Both the position numbers and the translations under genes were made by a program. Below, piece by piece: positions 15,353-23,699 of a DNA stretch of 64,000 bases (the stretch's first letter is position 1; every line of letters starts with the position of its first letter). The DNA comes from Zobellella iuensis. GTDB taxonomy: Bacteria > Pseudomonadota > Gammaproteobacteria > Enterobacterales > Aeromonadaceae. The stretch covers positions 248,001 to 312,000 of the forward strand of contig NZ_JAERTZ010000025.1 of assembly GCF_016746085.1 (NCBI RefSeq), read 5' to 3'. The notes beneath the pieces are model-generated. The model was not told where the DNA came from and ran no database searches. It saw nothing but the letters and a program-made list of their open reading frames with translations.

Positions 15353-16210
15353 TCAGTTGTCGTGATAGCGTTCGCAGGCGATCAGGGTATTCTCGATCAG
15401 GGTCGCCACCGTCATGGGGCCCACGCCACCGGGCACCGGGGTGATGTAGGCGGCGCGTTCGGCGGCCACCGCATACTCCACGTCGCCCACCAGCCGGCCG
15501 TCGTCCAGGCGGTTGATACCCACATCGATCACCACGGCACCGGGTTTGATCCAGTCGCCGGGAATGAAGTTGGGCTTGCCCACCGCCACCACCAGCAGGT
15601 CGGCGCCTTCCACCTTGCCCTTGAGATCTTCGGTGAAGCGATGGCAGGTGGTAGTGGTACAGCCGGCCAGCAGCAGCTCCAGGGTCATGGGCCGGCCCAC
15701 GATATTGGAGGCGCCCACCACCACGGCGTTGAGGCCGTGGGTCTTGATATGGCTGCGCTCGATCAGGGTCATGATGCCCTTGGGGGTGCAGGGCCGCAGG
15801 GCCGGGATGCGCTGGGCCAGGCGCCCCACGTTGTAGGGATGGAAGCCATCCACATCCTTGTGGGGGTGGATGCGCTCGACCACCAGGGTGCTGTCGATAT
15901 GGCCCGGCAGCGGCAGTTGCACCAGGATACCGTCTATGGTGGCGTCCCGGTTCAGCTCGTCGATCAGGTCCAGCAGTTGTTGCTCTGTGGTTTCCTGGGG
16001 CAAATCGTAGGATTTGGAGATAAAGCCTACCTCCTCGCAGGCCCGGCGCTTGCTGCCGACGTACACCTGGGAAGCGGGATTGGCGCCCACCAGTATCACC
16101 GCCAGGCCGGGTGCACGCTTGCCCGCGCTTTTGCGTTCGGCTACCCGTTCGGCCACCTGGTTGCGTACCGCCTGTGCAATCGCTTTTCCATCGATTATTT
16201 GAGCTGACAT
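15353..16210 (-). CDS. folD: bifunctional methylenetetrahydrofolate dehydrogenase/cyclohydrolase
   Basis: 285 residues (288 in E. coli). Signatures seen: [22 protein letters not shown] with the catalytic Lys, [48 protein letters not shown] for NADP binding and [16 protein letters not shown]. It interconverts 5,10-methylene-, 5,10-methenyl- and 10-formyl-tetrahydrofolate in one-carbon metabolism. It is divergent from the tRNA genes. Confidence 0.97.
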   Translation of the reverse strand: MSAQIIDGKAIAQAVRNQVAERVAERKSAGKRAPGLAVILVGANPASQVYVGSKRRACEEVGFISKSYDLPQETTEQQLLDLIDELNRDATIDGILVQLPLPGHIDSTLVVERIHPHKDVDGFHPYNVGRLAQRIPALRPCTPKGIMTLIERSHIKTHGLNAVVVGASNIVGRPMTLELLLAGCTTTTCHRFTEDLKGKVEGADLLVVAVGKPNFIPGDWIKPGAVVIDVGINRLDDGRLVGDVEYAVAAERAAYITPVPGGVGPMTVATLIENTLIACERYHDN

Positions 16211-16283
16211 CTGCGTTGATTCTCACCTTTATAAACCTGCGGCGATTGTCGCATTTTTTCAGGGCTTTGATAAGCGAGCACCC

Positions 16284-16320
16284 ACGGCTTTATCCGGCCC
16301 CATGGCCCGGATAAAGCCGT
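16284..16320. repeat. long inverted repeat abutting the tRNA promoter
   Basis: ACGGCTTTATCCGG (16284-16297) and CCGGATAAAGCCGT (16307-16320) form a perfect 14-bp stem with a 9-nt loop. Its right end is the first base of the -35 element of the tRNA promoter. It could insulate that promoter or be an operator; no T-tract follows. Confidence 0.6.
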
Positions 16321-16348
16321 TGACCCCACAGGAGCAAATAGGTATTAT
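16320..16348 (+). promoter_or_regulatory. sigma-70 promoter of the tRNA-Arg/tRNA-His operon
   Basis: TTGACC (16320-16325), 17 bp, TATTAT (16343-16348), followed by a GC-rich discriminator (GCCGCCCC). This is the layout of stringently controlled stable-RNA promoters. The tRNA-Arg begins 45 bp downstream. Confidence 0.75.
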
Positions 16349-16393
16349 GCCGCCCCGTTACGCAGTGGCCTGGCCGCTGGGTAAATGCAAAAA

Positions 16394-16470
16394 GCGCCCT
16401 TAGCTCAGCTGGATAGAGCATCCGCCTTCTAAGCGGATGGTCGCAGGTTCGAGTCCTGCAGGGCGCGCCA
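16394..16470 (+). tRNA. tRNA-Arg (anticodon TCT)
   Basis: Acceptor arms GCGCCCT and AGGGCGC pair fully; D arm GCTCAGCTGGATAGAGC; anticodon loop CTTCTAA with TCT; T arm GCAGGTTCGAGTCCTGC; discriminator G and an encoded CCA. It closely resembles E. coli tRNA-Arg(UCU), which reads AGA/AGG. Confidence 0.97.
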
Positions 16471-16475
16471 TTTGT

Positions 16476-16552
16476 GGTGACCGTAGCTCAGTTGGTAGAG
16501 TCCCGGATTGTGATTCCGGTTGTCGCGGGTTCGAGCCCCGTCGGTCACCCCA
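16476..16552 (+). tRNA. tRNA-His (anticodon GTG)
   Basis: Starts with the extra G-1 that pairs with C73, the identity element of tRNA-His. The anticodon loop contains GTG (GGATTGTGATTCC), the T arm is GCGGGTTCGAGCCCCGT, and CCA is encoded. It follows tRNA-Arg after 5 bp and is clearly co-transcribed. Confidence 0.97.
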
Positions 16553-16556
16553 GCTC

Positions 16557-17201
16557 TTATTCCCCTATTCCCTGCTCCACCTGTTTTTCCAGATGAGCCA
16601 CCAGCTCCTCGGGCAGATTGAGCCTGTGTGCCAGCGCCTGCAAATAGGCCCGCTCCGCCGCCTGATCCGGCGCTATCACCAGCCGCGAGGCCAGATACAG
16701 CTCCGCCGCCTGCTCGGGTCCCCTGGCCGAGGCCACGATATCCGTCAGCGCCACCGGGGCCGACAACATGTCGAACACCAGCGCCTTTTCATCCGCCGCC
16801 AGCCCCATCTGCTCCACCTGTTCGAAGATCCGTTGCTGCTCGGCGCCGTCCACGTGGCCGTCGGCCTTGGCCGCCCCTATCATGGCCCGCATCAGCGAGA
16901 GCTGGAAGGATTCGCCGTTGGCGGCGGGGGCGTCGGGCGAAAAGCGCGGATCCAGCCGTTGCAGATCGGCGCCGCTGGCGCCGTCGGCCTGGGCCGGCGA
17001 CGTGCCCTGCTGCCAGTTCTGGTAGGCCTTCCAGGCCATGACGCCGGCGGCGGCCAGCCCCGCATACTTGAGGGTGCCGCCGGTCATCTTGCGGCCCTTC
17101 TTGCTGCCGAGCAGCAGCCCGAGAATGCCGCCGGTGGCGGCGCCCTTGCCGAAGCCGGGGTTGTTGCCCAGGAACTGGCCGATCAGTTTGTCTACTTTCA
17201 T
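16557..17201 (-). CDS. DUF533 inner-membrane protein, YebE-like, TerB fold
   Basis: 214 residues. The N-terminus (MKVDKLIGQFLGNNPGFGKG, then a glycine-rich hydrophobic segment GGILGLLLGSKKGRK and LKYAGLAAAGVMAW) suggests membrane attachment; the C-terminal half (SLMRAMIGAAKADGHVDGAEQQRIFEQV) is a TerB-like helical domain. E. coli YebE is an envelope-stress-induced protein of unknown action. Here it lies 10 bp after ycjF, at the end of the psp operon, so co-induction in envelope stress is likely. Its stop is only 5 bp from tRNA-His, which runs the other way. Confidence 0.87.
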   Translation of the reverse strand: MKVDKLIGQFLGNNPGFGKGAATGGILGLLLGSKKGRKMTGGTLKYAGLAAAGVMAWKAYQNWQQGTSPAQADGASGADLQRLDPRFSPDAPAANGESFQLSLMRAMIGAAKADGHVDGAEQQRIFEQVEQMGLAADEKALVFDMLSAPVALTDIVASARGPEQAAELYLASRLVIAPDQAAERAYLQALAHRLNLPEELVAHLEKQVEQGIGE

Positions 17202-17211
17202 GAATGCCTCC

Positions 17212-18210
17212 TTACTGGCTCCTGGTCATCAGTTTAGCCACCTTGTCGACAAGCGCCCGGCGGATGCCGCCCAGCTGTTTCCTTTCATCCCCCTGCCAGG
17301 GCACAGGACGGCACAGATCCATGGCCTGCAACCCCAGGCGGGCGGTGAGCAGGCCGGCGCCCACTCCCTGGCCGGCCCGGGCCGACAAGCGCCCGGCCAG
17401 CTCCAGCCCGAGCAGGTCCATCCCCATGTCGAGGGCCGCCTCCGAGGCGCCCACATAGAGCAGGTGCCGCAGCAGGCGGCGGATCAGCCGCCAGCGGCTG
17501 AGCGCCCCCAGACGGATGCCGTAACAGGCGCTGATATCTTCGATCATCTTGAGGTTGCGCCACAGCACCAGCAGCATGTCCACCGTCGCCAGGGGGCTGG
17601 CCGCCACCATCACCGCCGCCTCGCCGGACCATTTCAGCACCCGGGCCCGGGCCTGCCGGTCCTGCACACTCAGCACCTGCCGGCTGTAGAGGGCCAGCAC
17701 CTCGGCGTCCTGCTCCTGTTCCGACAGGCTCTGCAGCCATGTCTGGTAGGCATCCGACTGCACCAGGCCGCTTTGCCGGGCCAGTTGCTCGCAGAAAGTC
17801 CGGGCCTGGCCGCTGCCCTGGGCCGCCAACAGCTGCTCGGCCCGCTCCCGCTGGCTCGACACCCGCTCCAGGGTGCGCAGCAGGCGCAGCTCCCGCCACA
17901 GGCGGCCCAACGCCGCCAGCGCCAGCAGCCCCAGCGCCATGCTCCAGGCCGCGCCCAGCAGCAGGCTGTCTTGCCAAGTCTGCCACAGATTGACGGCGGA
18001 ATGCGCCAGCAGCAGCAACAACAGCAACAGGCCGCCGCTCCACCACAGCCAGTGCCGGCGGTGGGGCCGCAGGCTCTCGGCCAGGGGCGGCTCCGGCGCG
18101 TCGTCCAGCGCGATAAAGTCGCCCTGCTCCAGTTGCCGTCCCGGGTGCAACGGCGCCTCCTCGGGCCCTGGCAGCGGGCTGTCCAGTATCACCTTGCTTT
18201 TCAATGTCAC
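17212..18210 (-). CDS. ycjF: YcjF/TIGR01620 family inner-membrane protein
   Basis: 332 residues from a GTG at 18210 that overlaps the ycjX stop (GTGA). An acidic N-terminus leads to two membrane helices (HWLWWSGGLLLLLLLLAHS, then GAAWSMALGLLALAALG) and a DUF697-like C-terminal region (AASPLATVDMLLVLWRNLKMIEDIS). It pairs with YcjX in Proteobacteria and is often in the psp regulon; its function in stress is not established. Confidence 0.9.
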   Translation of the reverse strand: MTLKSKVILDSPLPGPEEAPLHPGRQLEQGDFIALDDAPEPPLAESLRPHRRHWLWWSGGLLLLLLLLAHSAVNLWQTWQDSLLLGAAWSMALGLLALAALGRLWRELRLLRTLERVSSQRERAEQLLAAQGSGQARTFCEQLARQSGLVQSDAYQTWLQSLSEQEQDAEVLALYSRQVLSVQDRQARARVLKWSGEAAVMVAASPLATVDMLLVLWRNLKMIEDISACYGIRLGALSRWRLIRRLLRHLLYVGASEAALDMGMDLLGLELAGRLSARAGQGVGAGLLTARLGLQAMDLCRPVPWQGDERKQLGGIRRALVDKVAKLMTRSQ

Positions 18211-19610
18211 GATAATTTGTCTCCCAGCAGGAAGGCCAGCGCCTGATCCAGGCGCAGATGGGGCAGCGGCGCCTCGGGTTGCCACAGGGGCGGGGCGAAC
18301 TCGGTGAAGTCGAAGCCCTGCCGCTGCCAGAAGTCGGCTCCGGGCAGGGCCTCGGGCACCTCGCCCGGGTAGAGGGTGACCGGTTCAACGTCTCCCAGCC
18401 GGCGTCCCTGCAGGGCGGGGATCTCCTCGCCCTGGTGCCGGGCCCGGCCGCTGTGGGTCGCCTTGATCGACGCCAGCGCCAGGGTATGGATGTCGATGCC
18501 GGACAGCCGGGCGTGGCGGTGGCCGCCACGAACCAGGCTGGTCAGCAACCGGGTCAGGCGGCCGTGCTGCTCCGGGGTCAGGTGATCGGCCTTGGTGGCG
18601 GCAAACAGCAGCTTGTCGATACGCGGAGCGAACAGCCGCTGCCACCAGCCGCTCTTGCCGTATTCGAAGCTCTGCAGTATGGCCTCGAGCGCCCGGCCCA
18701 GATCGGCAAAGCTGCCCGGTCCCTGGTTGAGCGGGGTCAGGCAGTCCACCAGCACGATCTGCCGATCGAAACCGGCGAAGAAATCGCGATAAAAGCCCTG
18801 TACCAGGTGCTTTTTATAGTGTTCGAAGCGCGCCTCCATCATGCCATGGTGGTGACTGTCGTTGAGCCCGGCGGGCACCTCGCCCCACACCCAGGGCACG
18901 AACTGCAGCATGGGTGCGCCCCGGTATTCACCGGGCAGGATAAAACGTCCGGGCTGTACCAGGTAGGCCCCGCACTCGCGCTTGATATCCAGCAGCCACT
19001 GGGTATAAGCCGCCGCCAGTGCAGCCAGCCGGGCATCATCGACGGGGCTGTCGGCCGCAAGCGAGGCCCCCGCCTGCAGCCAGGGCGCGGCCAGCGCCGC
19101 CAGCGCGGGGGTTTGCAGCAGAGCGCGCTGCTGCCCGCTCCAGTCGGCATAGCTCATCGCCAGCAAGGGCAGATCCAGCAGCCATTCACCGGGGTAATCG
19201 ACGATTTCCAGATAAAGGGTGGCACTGTCCTGGAGCCGGCGCTTGAGCCGGTTTCCGGGGCGGTACTTGATGGCCAGGGTAATCTCGCTGATGCCCCGGG
19301 TGGGCTCGGGCCACACCGGCGGCCGGGCCGATAGCTGGCCGAGGGCGGCCTCGTAGCCGAAGGCCGGTACATGGTGGTGACGGCTCGGCACCCGCTTGAT
19401 ACCGAGCAGGCGGCCTTCCGCCGCCACCGGCCAATGGGGCAGCCGGGCATCCAGCCCGGCGTGCTCCAGCTGGTTGACCAGGCTGGTGATAAAGGCGGTT
19501 TTGCCGCTGCGGCTTAAGCCGGTGACCGCCAGCCTCAGCCGTTGATCCAAGCCCCGTTGCACCCAGGCGCCGGCCTTGTGGCGCCACTGCTCCAGTGCGG
19601 TCTTGCTCAT
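18207..19610 (-). CDS. ycjX: YcjX family P-loop NTPase
   Basis: 467 residues of DUF463. Walker A GLSRSGKT lies near residue 32, followed by FITSLVNQL; the Walker-B-like segment IVLVDCLTPLNQG and LFAATKADHL, an NKxD-like motif, fit a GTPase-related fold. It is encoded directly after pspC (4-bp overlap), as in E. coli psp loci, and before ycjF. The family is linked to membrane stress; the nucleotide-driven role is unknown. Confidence 0.92.
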   Translation of the reverse strand: MSKTALEQWRHKAGAWVQRGLDQRLRLAVTGLSRSGKTAFITSLVNQLEHAGLDARLPHWPVAAEGRLLGIKRVPSRHHHVPAFGYEAALGQLSARPPVWPEPTRGISEITLAIKYRPGNRLKRRLQDSATLYLEIVDYPGEWLLDLPLLAMSYADWSGQQRALLQTPALAALAAPWLQAGASLAADSPVDDARLAALAAAYTQWLLDIKRECGAYLVQPGRFILPGEYRGAPMLQFVPWVWGEVPAGLNDSHHHGMMEARFEHYKKHLVQGFYRDFFAGFDRQIVLVDCLTPLNQGPGSFADLGRALEAILQSFEYGKSGWWQRLFAPRIDKLLFAATKADHLTPEQHGRLTRLLTSLVRGGHRHARLSGIDIHTLALASIKATHSGRARHQGEEIPALQGRRLGDVEPVTLYPGEVPEALPGADFWQRQGFDFTEFAPPLWQPEAPLPHLRLDQALAFLLGDKLS

Positions 19611-19996
19611 TTATCCTCGCGCAGTTCGTTGAAGGCCCGGCGCAGGCGGAATTCCCGGGAGGTCATCAGTTGTTCCATCTCGGCCACCCGGCCGTTAAGC
19701 CGTTTGAGCTTGCCTTCCAGCTTTTCCAACGCTTCCTGCGGCGACAAACCCGACTGCCAGCCGGTGGTTTTCACATGGTCCGCCCCGGACGCCGGTGGTT
19801 CGGGCCTGTCCTCCAGCAACAGCCAGGCCGCGATATAGAGCACGAAAGTCAGGAAGCTGGCAAACACCAGGCCGGTCACCGCCAGCACCCGTACCAGCCA
19901 GGGTTCGACCCCGGCCTGGCGGGCGATGCCGGCGCAGACACCGCCGAGCTTGCCGTTGCGCTTGTCGCGATACAGGTTCATCAGGGTCGACGCCAT
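19607..19996 (-). CDS. pspC: phage shock protein C
   Basis: 129 residues. The start at 19996 is fixed by AGGAGG seven bases upstream, which puts it 16 bp inside pspB. The PspC domain is clear: KLGGVCAGIARQAGVEPWLVRVLAV, then a membrane helix (FASFLTFVLYIAAWLLL) and a C-terminal coiled coil (LEKLEGKLKRLNGRVAEMEQL). PspC senses inner-membrane stress with PspB and binds PspA. The C-terminal extension is longer than in some enteric homologues. Confidence 0.93.
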   Translation of the reverse strand: MASTLMNLYRDKRNGKLGGVCAGIARQAGVEPWLVRVLAVTGLVFASFLTFVLYIAAWLLLEDRPEPPASGADHVKTTGWQSGLSPQEALEKLEGKLKRLNGRVAEMEQLMTSREFRLRRAFNELREDK

Positions 19997-20214
19997 CCGG
20001 GAACCTCCTGATCCAGTAGCCGCTCCAGGGTTTCCACCCGCTCGGCCAGCTGTTCCGCCTGGTGCAAGGCCTGTTCCAGCCGCTGGCGGGCCGACTCGCC
20101 CAGCCCCTCATCCAGGCGGCGCTTGCTGCGGTAGTGCAGCACCAGCCAGATGGGGACCACCAGGAACAGGAAAATATTCAGGGGGGCCACCAGGGCCCAG
20201 GCCAGTTCGGACAT
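19981..20214 (-). CDS. pspB: phage shock protein B
   Basis: 77 residues: one N-terminal membrane helix (LAPLNIFLFLVVPIWLVLHY without its first residues counted) followed by a charged coiled coil (SARQRLEQALHQAEQLAERV). This is the standard PspB architecture. It acts with PspC to free PspF from PspA. Its start overlaps the pspA stop (TGATG). Confidence 0.94.
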   Translation of the reverse strand: MSELAWALVAPLNIFLFLVVPIWLVLHYRSKRRLDEGLGESARQRLEQALHQAEQLAERVETLERLLDQEVPGWRRP

Positions 20215-20879
20215 CAGTTATCCTCGCTCTTGTTCATTTTGGCTTTGAGCTTGTCCAGCTCCCGGCTGATGGCGTCGTCCACCTCCAGCTCGGCAAAGGC
20301 CTGATCCAGCCCCTTGCTCTGGCTGTACAAGTCCGCCTTGGCTTCCAGCTCATCTATCTTACGCTCCATGCGGTCGAATTTGTCCACCGCGGACGAGGTT
20401 TCGCTGTAGCGCACCCGCTCCTGCACCTTGATCCGGCTCTGGGCGCTGCGCTCACGCAGCTGCATCGCCTGCTGGCGGGCGCGGGCGTCGGCCAGCTTGG
20501 CTTCCAGCGCGTTGATGGCCTCGGACAGCTTGTTCATGCCCTCCTCCACCGCCTCGCACTCCCGCTCCAGGGCCTTGAGCAGTTCGGCCTGCTTGTTCTT
20601 CTCGATCAGGGCGGCCCGGGCCAGATCCTCGCGCCCTTTGGTCAGCGCCAGCTCGGCTTTGTCCTGCCATTCCGCCACCCGCTCCCGGTGGCGTTCGATC
20701 TGGCGCAGCAGGTCTTTCTTCTCGGCCAGGAAGCGGGCCAGGTTGGAACGTTCGCGCACCAGCTCGTCTTCCATTTCCTGGATGATCAGCCGCACCATCT
20801 TGGCCGGATCTTCGGCCTTATCCAGCAGGGAATTGAGGTTGGCGTTGATGATGTCCGCCAGTCGGGAAAAAATACTCAT
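20214..20879 (-). CDS. pspA: phage shock protein A
   Basis: 221 residues (222 in E. coli), PspA/IM30 family, almost entirely coiled coil. The N-terminal amphipathic helix SIFSRLADIINANLNSLLD and EDPAKMVRLIIQEME are hallmarks. PspA inhibits PspF in unstressed cells and forms ESCRT-III-like assemblies that protect damaged inner membrane. First gene of the leftward operon pspA-pspB-pspC-ycjX-ycjF-yebE-like, behind a sigma-54-type promoter. Confidence 0.97.
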   Translation of the reverse strand: MSIFSRLADIINANLNSLLDKAEDPAKMVRLIIQEMEDELVRERSNLARFLAEKKDLLRQIERHRERVAEWQDKAELALTKGREDLARAALIEKNKQAELLKALERECEAVEEGMNKLSEAINALEAKLADARARQQAMQLRERSAQSRIKVQERVRYSETSSAVDKFDRMERKIDELEAKADLYSQSKGLDQAFAELEVDDAISRELDKLKAKMNKSEDN

Positions 20880-20951
20880 GGTTGAGCCTCCAAGGACGTC
20901 AGGGTGATTGGGCCACGGCGTAAAGCTACCTGGCCCGCTTACCCTACACGT

Positions 20952-20968
20952 AACAAGTTATATGCCAA
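20952..20968 (-). promoter_or_regulatory. sigma-54 promoter of the psp operon
   Basis: The minus strand reads TTGGCATATAACTTGTT: GG and GT are 10 bp apart, the -24/-12 spacing of sigma-54 promoters (consensus TTGGCAC-N5-TTGC). It is 73 bp before the pspA start. Just upstream (about 20975-21020) is a very AT-rich stretch suited to IHF, and the remaining space to pspF could hold PspF enhancer sites. Confidence 0.75.
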
Positions 20969-21088
20969 CTCGACAAAAGACGATAATTAGTTGAAAAATA
21001 AATGAAAAATAAAAATCACCGGCCACAGCATTAGTCAGCAGCGGCGAATAAGGCTACCATTTAGCAAATTTCGCCAAGTTGATATGCC

Positions 21089-22096
21089 ATGACGGACAAT
21101 GAGTTGATCGGTCAGTCCAACCACCTGCTGGCCGTGCTGGAACAGGTGTCCCTGCTGGCACCGCTGAACAAGCCGGTGCTGGTCGTGGGCGAGCGGGGCA
21201 CCGGCAAGGAGCTGGTGGCCCACCGGCTGCATTATCTTTCCTCGCGCTGGCAGCAGCCCTTTATTTCCCTCAATTGCGCCACCCTGGCCGAAACCCTGCT
21301 GGAGTCCGAGTTGTTCGGCCATGAAGCCGGCTCCTTTACCGGCGCCCGGACGCGTCACCTGGGTCGCTTCGAACGCGCCGACGGCGGCACCCTCTTCCTC
21401 GACGAGCTAGCCACCACCAGCCCGCGGGTGCAGGAGAAGCTGTTGCGGGTCATCGAATACGGCGAATTCGAGCGGGTCGGCGGCAGCCAGGCGGTGTCGG
21501 TCAATGTACGCCTGGTGTGCGCCACCAACCGGGATCTGCCCGCCCTGGCGCAAACAGGTGAATTTAGGGCCGATCTGCTTGATAGACTGGCCTTCGATGT
21601 GGTTACATTGCCGCCCCTGCGTGCCCGGGGTGACGATATACTGCGGCTGGCCGAACACTTTGCGGTCAATCTGTGCATGGAGCTGGGCTGGCCGCTGTTT
21701 GCCGGCTTCAGCCCCGAGATCCGCGGCCAGTTGCTGGCCCACCCCTGGCCGGGCAACGTGCGGGAGCTGAAAAACGTGATCGAGCGCAGCCTGTACCGCC
21801 AGGGCCAGCCGGAAACCCCCCTGGCCGAGCTGTATCTGGACCCCTTCGCCTCGCCCTGGCGCCCGGAAGGATCCACGGTGGCACCGCCGGACCAGGCGGC
21901 AGCCTTGCCGCTCGACCTGCGGGCCCACCTGGCCGGGGCGGAAAGGCAGCTTATCCGAGCCGCCCTGGTCCGGGCCCGTTATAATCAGCGCCAGGCCGCC
22001 GAGTTGCTGGGGTTGAGTTATCACCAGTTGCGCGGGCTGCTGCGTAAATATGCTTCCCTCTTGCCGGCGGGCGAGAAAGCTGAACACAAGGATTAA
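21089..22096 (+). CDS. pspF: psp operon transcriptional activator PspF
   Basis: 335 residues. It lacks a receiver domain, as PspF does, and starts directly with the AAA+ module: IGQSNHLLAVLEQV, Walker A GERGTGKE, sigma-54 loop GSFTGA in LFGHEAGSFTGARTR, GGTLFLDELATT, and HPWPGNVRELKN. The C-terminal Fis-type HTH is NQRQAAELLGLSYHQLRGLL. It is divergent from pspA, which it activates and by which it is held inactive. sapA follows 2 bp after its stop, so pspF and sap may be co-transcribed. Confidence 0.96.
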   Translation: MTDNELIGQSNHLLAVLEQVSLLAPLNKPVLVVGERGTGKELVAHRLHYLSSRWQQPFISLNCATLAETLLESELFGHEAGSFTGARTRHLGRFERADGGTLFLDELATTSPRVQEKLLRVIEYGEFERVGGSQAVSVNVRLVCATNRDLPALAQTGEFRADLLDRLAFDVVTLPPLRARGDDILRLAEHFAVNLCMELGWPLFAGFSPEIRGQLLAHPWPGNVRELKNVIERSLYRQGQPETPLAELYLDPFASPWRPEGSTVAPPDQAAALPLDLRAHLAGAERQLIRAALVRARYNQRQAAELLGLSYHQLRGLLRKYASLLPAGEKAEHKD

Positions 22097-22098
22097 GC

Positions 22099-23697
22099 AT
22101 GCGTTTATGGCTCAGCGGCCTGCTCGCCCTGCTGCTGGCAGGGTGCGACAACGGCAACCGACAACTGGCGGCGGAAAGCCTGCTGTATTGCATCGAGGGG
22201 GCCCCGCTCACCTTCAACCCGCAACTGGTCACCTCCACCGAAACCCTGGATGCCACCGCCCACCAGCTGTACGATCGGTTGCTGGATATCGATCCCAACA
22301 ATCAGCAGCCGGTACCGGCCCTGGCCATGAGCTGGACCCGCAGCGAAGACAGCCTGCGCTATCGTTTTACCCTGAGGCCCGGCGTGACCTTCCACCATAC
22401 CGCCTGGTTCAGCCCCGGTCGTCCGCTGACGGCGGAAGACGTGGTCTTTACCTTTGCCCGGCTGATGGATGAGCAACACCCCTACCACGGGGTCAGCGGC
22501 GGCCGCTATCCCTTCTTCGACAGCATCGGCTGGCGCGAACTCATCCGCGAGGTTCGCGCACTGGGCGACAGCGAAGTGGAGTTTGTGCTCACCCGGCCGG
22601 ATGCCTCTTTTTTGTCCAACCTGGCCACCGACTATGCGGTGATACTGTCGGCGGAATACGCCGGCCAGCTGCTGGCCGCGGGCACGCCGCAACTGCTTGA
22701 CCAGCAGCCGGTGGGCACCGGGCCCTTTCTGCTCAGCCAGTATCGTACCGATGAATTTATCCGTTACCATCGCCACCCCAGCTACTGGCGCGGCAGTGCC
22801 CGCCTGAACCAGCTGGTGTTCGACATTACCCCCAAGTCGTCCAAACGGCTGGCCAAGCTGCTGACCGGCGAGTGCGATGTCATGGCCCACCCCGGCACCA
22901 GCCAGCTGTCGGTGATCCGCCGGCATTCCGATCTGGCGCTGAGCCAGGCCACCGGCATGAATGTGGCGGTGCTGGCGCTCAATACCGAAAAGCCCCCTTT
23001 CAACGATATCCGGGTACGCAAGGCGCTGAGCCTGGCGCTGAGCCGGGAAGACATACTGCACGCGGTGTATTTCGATATCGGCTCCCTGGCCGAGTCGTTG
23101 CTGCCGCCGGTGTCCTGGGGCTATCACCCCAACCTGCTGATGCCGCTGCCGGACATGGCGCGGGCACGGCTGCTGCTGGAGCAGGCCGGCCGGGAGCAGG
23201 GCTTTGACATGACCCTGTTGGTCCCCGCCGGCGCCCGGACCTTCAACCCGGACGGGCTCAAGACCGGCCAGTTGATCCAGCGCCGCTTGGCCGAGCTGGG
23301 CATCCGGGTGCGCTTGCTGAGCCTGGAAGAACAGATTTTGCGACGGGAATTGATCATCGGCGATCAGGATGCGGTACTCACCGGCTGGTCGGCCGATAGC
23401 CCGGACCCCGACAACATGCTGCGCAACCTGCTCAGTTGCCAGGCCATTGCCGCCGGCACCAATGCCAGCCGCTGGTGCCATCCGCTGTTCGAACGACAAC
23501 TGGATCAGGCCCTGACCGAACCGCAACTGTCCAGCCGTATCCGCCATTATCAGCTGGCCCAGGAGCTGGCCTATCAGGATATGGCCCTGATCCCCCTGGT
23601 GCACAGCCTCAAGCTGCAGGCCCATCGCACCCAGGTGAAGGGGCTGCGGCTGCAGCCCTACGGCGGCGTGGCCTTCCACCAGGCTTACAAGGAGTAG
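22099..23697 (+). CDS. sapA: peptide ABC transporter substrate-binding protein SapA
   Basis: 532 residues of the SBP_bac_5 (DppA/OppA) family: YDRLLDIDPNNQQPVPALA, PLTAEDVVFTFARL, GTGPFLLSQYRTDEFI and IRVRKALSLALSREDI. It has a lipobox (LLLAGCDNG), so it is predicted to be lipid-anchored and not freely periplasmic. Sap transporters are linked to antimicrobial peptide tolerance, putrescine export and heme or peptide handling, depending on species. First of sapABCDF, with AAGGA ahead of the start. Confidence 0.92.
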   Translation: MRLWLSGLLALLLAGCDNGNRQLAAESLLYCIEGAPLTFNPQLVTSTETLDATAHQLYDRLLDIDPNNQQPVPALAMSWTRSEDSLRYRFTLRPGVTFHHTAWFSPGRPLTAEDVVFTFARLMDEQHPYHGVSGGRYPFFDSIGWRELIREVRALGDSEVEFVLTRPDASFLSNLATDYAVILSAEYAGQLLAAGTPQLLDQQPVGTGPFLLSQYRTDEFIRYHRHPSYWRGSARLNQLVFDITPKSSKRLAKLLTGECDVMAHPGTSQLSVIRRHSDLALSQATGMNVAVLALNTEKPPFNDIRVRKALSLALSREDILHAVYFDIGSLAESLLPPVSWGYHPNLLMPLPDMARARLLLEQAGREQGFDMTLLVPAGARTFNPDGLKTGQLIQRRLAELGIRVRLLSLEEQILRRELIIGDQDAVLTGWSADSPDPDNMLRNLLSCQAIAAGTNASRWCHPLFERQLDQALTEPQLSSRIRHYQLAQELAYQDMALIPLVHSLKLQAHRTQVKGLRLQPYGGVAFHQAYKE

Positions 23698-23699
23698 CC

